From: Gloeocapsopsis dulcis | GTDB taxonomy: Bacteria; Cyanobacteriota; Cyanobacteriia; Cyanobacteriales; Chroococcidiopsidaceae | NCBI RefSeq assembly: GCF_032163395.1 | Contig: NZ_CP119968.1 | Location: 667,501 to 731,500 of the forward strand | Reading direction: 5' to 3' | DNA: 64,000 bases | Shown: positions 60,814 to 64,000 of the stretch, one piece after another | Layout: every line of letters starts with the position of its first letter | Numbering within the stretch: position 1 is the stretch's first letter | Notes under the pieces: model-generated | The model's input: the letters and a program-made list of their open reading frames with translations, nothing else | Databases searched by the model: none | What the model was told of the DNA's origin: nothing | Position numbers and translations under genes: made by a program

Positions 60814-61053
60814 TTATCGAGACAACACAAATCGCTTGTTAGCTTGTGTAGCTGGTACTAGTGTCCAACCTGACCGGAGTAACTTTTGATAAGTTGCCCA
60901 ACCTTTGGAACTGCCAGGTATCTCGTAATCTGGTACAGCATATTGTATAAAGGCTTTGTATGGTCGCCAATCTTCACTCGAATGAGTTCGTAAGTGTAAA
61001 ATGTTCTCTTCATTCGCTTGAGGTGTAGGTAACCAACACATTTGTCCTGACAT
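60814..61053 (-). CDS. small cyanobacterial-type protein, unknown function
   Basis: A 79-residue protein from the ATG at 61053 (MSGQMCWLPTPQANEEN). AAGGAG lies 6 bases upstream and fixes this start; a TTG 15 bases earlier overlaps that site. The second half has GSSKGWATYQKLLRSGWTLV, which looks like a compact helical unit. There is one Cys and no membrane segment. Function is unknown. It lies downstream of the Hlip gene on the same strand, 148 bp away. Confidence 0.72.
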   Translation of the reverse strand: MSGQMCWLPTPQANEENILHLRTHSSEDWRPYKAFIQYAVPDYEIPGSSKGWATYQKLLRSGWTLVPATQANKRFVLSR

Positions 61054-61201
61054 CTTAAACTCCTTCAAATGCCTTGATTTAATTATTTGAATTAAAACAT
61101 CATGTTTTTCTCTATTTAGGTTTTTGTTTTAGTTATATTTCAAGCCTAGAAGAATAGAGATTAGTAAATTAGCAACGTCAACTGATAGTTACTAATATCG
61201 C

Positions 61202-61402
61202 TTAGCCGATTAAGTTGAGTACGTCACGTAGGACACTATAACCAGCTAAATCCCATAGTAAGTAGGCAGCAAATCCAATCATTGCCAAGCGTCCATTCCA
61301 TAACTCTTGTTGAGGATTCCAGCCAAAGATCCAAGCATTGCGATCAACACCGTTGTATGCTGGAGCTACAGGTGGTACATCGGTAGAAGAACGTTGATCC
61401 AT
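61202..61402 (-). CDS. high-light-inducible protein (Hlip)
   Basis: A 66-residue single-helix relative of chlorophyll a/b-binding proteins. The core ELWNGRLAMIGFAAYLLWDLAG (residues 33-54) carries the ExxNGRxAMxGF signature with the chlorophyll-ligand Glu and Asn. The N-terminus is polar and Pro-rich. Hlips bind chlorophyll and beta-carotene in pairs in the thylakoid membrane, dissipate energy and assist photosystem II assembly. Expression is usually raised by strong light. No HLR1 element was recognised upstream. Confidence 0.93.
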   Translation of the reverse strand: MDQRSSTDVPPVAPAYNGVDRNAWIFGWNPQQELWNGRLAMIGFAAYLLWDLAGYSVLRDVLNLIG

Positions 61403-61828
61403 TGTTAATACTCCTCAATAACTGTTAATCTTGTAGTCTTTTTCTAATAGTATCTACTTAAAAAAACTATGAGTCCTACCTTCAGGCTTAAACTGCAACC
61501 AACTCTAAAGGATGATTCTATAAAAGAGTTTGTATACAAAAATACAGTTTGATTTGGCTCAAGTGGTTGACTAATTTTTAATTAAAGAATACTTATTTGA
61601 TTTGACAACACAACAAAATACTCGTTATTTGATGGGGATCGTTCTGTCTTATTTTATAAGCTTAAATTCATCACACTTTTAAGTGTATTTATAGTTACAA
61701 CGCAAATTCACATTAAGTTAACTCTTTGAGCAGAATATGTTTCAAACTAAAGTTCTTCTTAAGAAAGATGTAGTTTTAAGCAATTATTTGAAACTATAGC
61801 GATCCTATTTAAGTTGTAAGGTTTTTTG
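61403..61828. other. Hlip upstream region
   Basis: This stretch is AT-rich and gene-free. It must hold the Hlip promoter; no clear HLR1 or -35/-10 pair was identified. Confidence 0.45.
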
Positions 61829-61921
61829 GGAACGAACTACTAAGAACACATTCCCCGTAGGGGTTGCCGTTAGCGAAGCGAAGCCGCAGGCGCTAGGCTA
61901 GTACACAAAGAGAAGAGAAAG
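61829..61921. repeat. nested dispersed repeat
   Basis: The ends (GGAACGAACTACTAAGAACA, then TACACAAAGAGAAGAG) belong to the same family as 25972-26012. Between them lies about 50 bp of a second element that contains CCCCGTAGGGG and the repeated GTTAGCGAAGCGAAGCCGCA core, a type common between cyanobacterial genes. The second element therefore interrupted the first. Confidence 0.65.
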
Positions 61922-62080
61922 AAGCCGGAGGATGTGGCTCAAGCCGTTTGGAAAGCTGTCAAGTATAAGCAAAAGGATGTGGTAGTGGACACGGCAAAAC
62001 TGTGGACAACCCTATATCATACGCTTCCTGGCTTAATGAACCCTATCTTCCGGCGGGTTTTTGGTATGGGTAAATTATAA
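61922..62080 (+). pseudogene. C-terminal remnant of a short-chain dehydrogenase
   Basis: The plus-strand frame reads KPEDVAQAVWKAVKYKQKDV, then DTAKLWTTLYHTLPGLMNP and FRRVFGMGKL, ending at TAA 62078-62080. This is the typical C-terminal end of an SDR oxidoreductase: the PEDVA helix and a positively charged tail. The Rossmann and catalytic parts are missing, and the frame joins repeat DNA at its left end. Its last codons overlap the stop of the convergent DUF4383 gene. Confidence 0.8.
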
Positions 62081-62554
62081 CTGTTCGCTTAAGTTACTAC
62101 CTTTTACTTTCGCGGGTATAACAATTCCGTAGTAGGCTGTAGCGATCGCACTTAAGGCATTAAACCAGACATTGTTACCAAAAATTGGCATTAAGCCAAA
62201 CGTTGTTCTCGCGAAGGGCAATAAACCCATAATCGCCAGCAAGGCATAAGAGATCGCAAATCCTCGATTGAATATGCGTGCACTACTTAAACTGAAGTAT
62301 GAGGTAATTCCTAATAATCCAACAGCAGTACGGACAATATTATGTAAAAGATTAGTAGGAAATAGCCCAAAGATATAGCCATATCCCAAATTATAGGCAC
62401 TGTGAATTTCATTTGCTGGGATATTGGTAGCGTTTGATCCTTGAAGGGAAACAAATGCAGGAATAAATCCAGCTATGCCAACAATTAAAAAGAGAACACC
62501 AATAATGAGCGCACAATACCGCTCAGTGAGATTTGCTGTGTTTGTATTTTCCAT
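62075..62554 (-). CDS. DUF4383 membrane protein
   Basis: A 159-residue protein with four membrane helices (about 13-35, 68-90, 97-117 and 125-147). The pattern TERYCALIIGVLFLIVGIAGFIP, NLLHNIVRTAVGLLGI and a C-terminal WFNALSAIATAYYGI matches DUF4383. Function is unknown. It is of normal length and has an ATG at 62554. The gene ends in a remnant SDR on the other strand, which suggests rearrangement on this side. Confidence 0.87.
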   Translation of the reverse strand: MENTNTANLTERYCALIIGVLFLIVGIAGFIPAFVSLQGSNATNIPANEIHSAYNLGYGYIFGLFPTNLLHNIVRTAVGLLGITSYFSLSSARIFNRGFAISYALLAIMGLLPFARTTFGLMPIFGNNVWFNALSAIATAYYGIVIPAKVKGSNLSEQL

Positions 62555-62734
62555 TGTGTTTATTCCTTAGTTGTTGTCAAATCTCTGAAAAATTTCTAGT
62601 TGAGAAGTACTAATTTAACTAGAGTTTGCCTAATAGAGCAATTTAATCATCTAGCTAAATAGACATCTCAATATTACTAATATTTTATTTTTAAATCTCT
62701 ACCAAAAGTTGTGTACTGAGTTTAGAAAAATTAA

Positions 62735-62941
62735 TTGCTTTTTACACAAATTAGCGCTAAAGAAAAAAAAATTTGGTACTCCCTTGATGAAATAGTGATT
62801 ACTAAAGCCCAAGAATTAGCTGCAATTTTAGGGTCACTCAACGGAGATTTTGCTAACATTGTGGCGTATCCTCCTGCTAATGACGGTGGTATTTTTTCAA
62901 TCCAACTTCGGGATCATCCTGAAATTATTCCTTGTTTCTAA
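62735..62941 (+). CDS. possible small protein
   Basis: A 68-codon frame (start TTG at 62735) reads KKIWYSLDEIVITKAQELAA, then LNGDFANIVAYPPANDGGIF, ending IIPCF. The composition is protein-like, but there is no ATG at a suitable place and no clear ribosome site, so it may be a fragment of a larger gene. I do not recognise a family. Confidence 0.35.
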   Translation: MLFTQISAKEKKIWYSLDEIVITKAQELAAILGSLNGDFANIVAYPPANDGGIFSIQLRDHPEIIPCF

Positions 62942-63072
62942 TTTGAATAAATAGATTGCTCAATAAAATATTGAACTCCTCAAATAATGAGAACCACACG
63001 ACAGCTAATTTTCTAGTAGTGCTTTGAAAAGCAGTGGCAAGATTTTCGACTTAAGCTGATTTGGGCATAGGT

Positions 63073-64000
63073 TCAGGGAGAATTGACGAGGTATTTGAAG
63101 AGGTCATCAATAACTGCATTGGCAGCAAGCAAACTTCCTCCTGTCCAGTTCGGAAAACTGACAATGTAAACACGGTTCTGCTGGACTGCTTGCAGCCTTT
63201 GCCAAAGTGGTTTTTGTTTAAGTTTTGCTAGAAATTCTTGATCATTATCAGTCCAAGTTGCTACAAACAAAACATCGCCGTCAGCCTTGTCTAATTCTTC
63301 TTCAGAAATACTGAGAATTCCCCCAGGAGCAGTAATATTTTGTGCATCAGGACGTTGCAATCCGGCATCCTTGAGAATAGAGCCAGCAAAAGAGTTGTTT
63401 GTATCACTTTCTATTCCACGGAAGCCAAGATGAATGAAAGAGATCTTTTTAGATTGAAAGCGATCGCCAAATGCTTCTTTCAATTTCTCAATTTTGTGAT
63501 AGTATTGCTTCCAAGCTGCTTGTGCAACTTCTGTTTTACCTAACACTTCAGCTACAAAATTAAAGTGTTCTTGCCAAGATAAGGGTCCTTCCCACTTACC
63601 TAATGCAGTCGGAGCAATTTTTGACAGTAGAGAATAGATTTCTCTGCCAGTAACTTCCCAACCTAAAATTAAATCTGGCTTAAGCAGTAACATTTGTTCT
63701 AAGTCTGGTTGGGAACGTCCTAAAAACTTGATTTCTTTACTTTGAGGAGATCTAATAAACTCACTTTGATAAAAATAAGTACTACCAACAGGTTTAACAC
63801 CGAGGGCAAGTGCATTATTTAAGGTGGGTGCAGACAAGGTGACAACACGTTTAGGCTCAGTCGGAACACAAGTTTCACCCATTATGTGCTGAACGTTATG
63901 GCATTCTACAATTGATGACTTAGAAGAAACGCTCATACTCTGTCTGCCAAGGTGAGTACAAGCCGTGATAAGTAAGAATCCTGTAATTCCTAAAAGTAGC
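63073..64000 (-). CDS. iron-siderophore ABC transporter substrate-binding lipoprotein, 5' end outside
   Basis: A periplasmic binding protein of the FecB/FhuD type. The frame remains open upstream of the ATG at 63936 to the right edge. That upstream part reads LLLGITGFLLITACTHLGRQ, a lipoprotein signal with lipobox ITAC, so the real start lies beyond the window. The mature part has PKRVVTLSAPTLNNALALGVKPVG, LLKPDLILGWEV and SEEELDKADGDVLFVATW. It binds ferric siderophore and passes it to an ABC permease, which is not seen here. Fur control is likely but no Fur box is in view. Confidence 0.9.
   Translation of the reverse strand, partial: LLLGITGFLLITACTHLGRQSMSVSSKSSIVECHNVQHIMGETCVPTEPKRVVTLSAPTLNNALALGVKPVGSTYFYQSEFIRSPQSKEIKFLGRSQPDLEQMLLLKPDLILGWEVTGREIYSLLSKIAPTALGKWEGPLSWQEHFNFVAEVLGKTEVAQAAWKQYYHKIEKLKEAFGDRFQSKKISFIHLGFRGIESDTNNSFAGSILKDAGLQRPDAQNITAPGGILSISEEELDKADGDVLFVATWTDNDQEFLAKLKQKPLWQRLQAVQQNRVYIVSFPNWTGGSLLAANAVIDDLFKYLVNSP

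Noticed and set aside
1-64000. Frequent GCGATCGC palindromes as a regulatory motif
   Set aside because: This is HIP1, an abundant cyanobacterial genome-wide octamer, mostly inside genes here.

Overview
The window is a stretch of cyanobacterial chromosome. The palindrome GCGATCGC (HIP1) recurs throughout. Many genes are typical of cyanobacteria: a carboxysome shell CcmK paralogue, FtsH2-type protease, group 2 sigma factor next to FurA, CPP1-like protein, PAP/fibrillin, high-light-inducible protein, CrtW-type carotene ketolase, UbiD, HPPD and several cyanobacterial DUFs. No rRNA gene, CRISPR array or insertion sequence with a complete transposase was seen. The species cannot be fixed from this sequence; base composition and gene content would suit a Chroococcidiopsis-like or filamentous lineage.

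Layout. 1-3.6 kb: end of a PGM1-type ATP-grasp ligase, a coiled-coil protein, two small membrane proteins and a WecG/TagA glycosyltransferase. 4-12.5 kb: Ser/Thr kinase, secreted pentapeptide protein, M20 amidohydrolase, MgtE, HtpX and a rhodanese-like protein lacking its catalytic Cys. 12.9-19 kb: orphan CcmK, glycosyltransferase, SH3 protein convergent with furA, sigC, ftsH. 19.3-24.1 kb: SDR, hppD, HAD phosphatase, CPP1-like, response regulator, DUF2811. 24.4 kb: a phased cluster of DnaA boxes in a gene-free AT-rich gap. 24.7-33.7 kb is almost all minus strand: DUF3082-ispE-rsmA, an orphan tyrosine recombinase, then a five-gene operon (arsR, SRPBCC, cupin, a ClpP-fold protein lacking catalytic Ser and His, an epimerase), then a sulfotransferase gene bracketed by a 43-bp direct repeat copied from the 3' end of the neighbouring DNA glycosylase gene. 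33.9-44.8 kb: metallo-beta-lactamase protein, Nif3, PAP/fibrillin, a miniature PspA-like protein, YjbQ, glycosyltransferase, class V aminotransferase, RecB-like nuclease, phytase-like protein. 44.8-51.3 kb: tRNA-Asp, gltX, a secreted protein, GNAT, a pstB remnant, two uncharacterised genes, ubiD. 51.4-64 kb: DUF72, SRPBCC-Nudix pair, hemerythrin, isoaspartyl peptidase, esterase, a crtW/ATP-grasp/GDSL lipase run, Hlip, an SDR remnant beside a nested repeat, DUF4383 and a siderophore-binding lipoprotein cut by the right edge.

Much of the content concerns stress and light adaptation: FtsH, HtpX, Hlip, carotenoid ketolation, hemerythrin, Fur/SigC and iron-siderophore uptake. The observations most worth following are: (1) the ArsR operon, whose promoter has a perfect palindrome between its -35 and -10 boxes and which encodes a catalytically dead ClpP; (2) the duplication of the glycosylase 3' end around the sulfotransferase; (3) the DnaA-box array with 20-22 bp spacing; (4) the SH3/furA/sigC arrangement, which matches the layout that gives an antisense furA RNA in Anabaena; (5) the truncated PspA-like protein; and (6) an ATP-grasp ligase of unknown substrate tightly linked to crtW. 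Coordinates of starts are my choices where several codons are possible.
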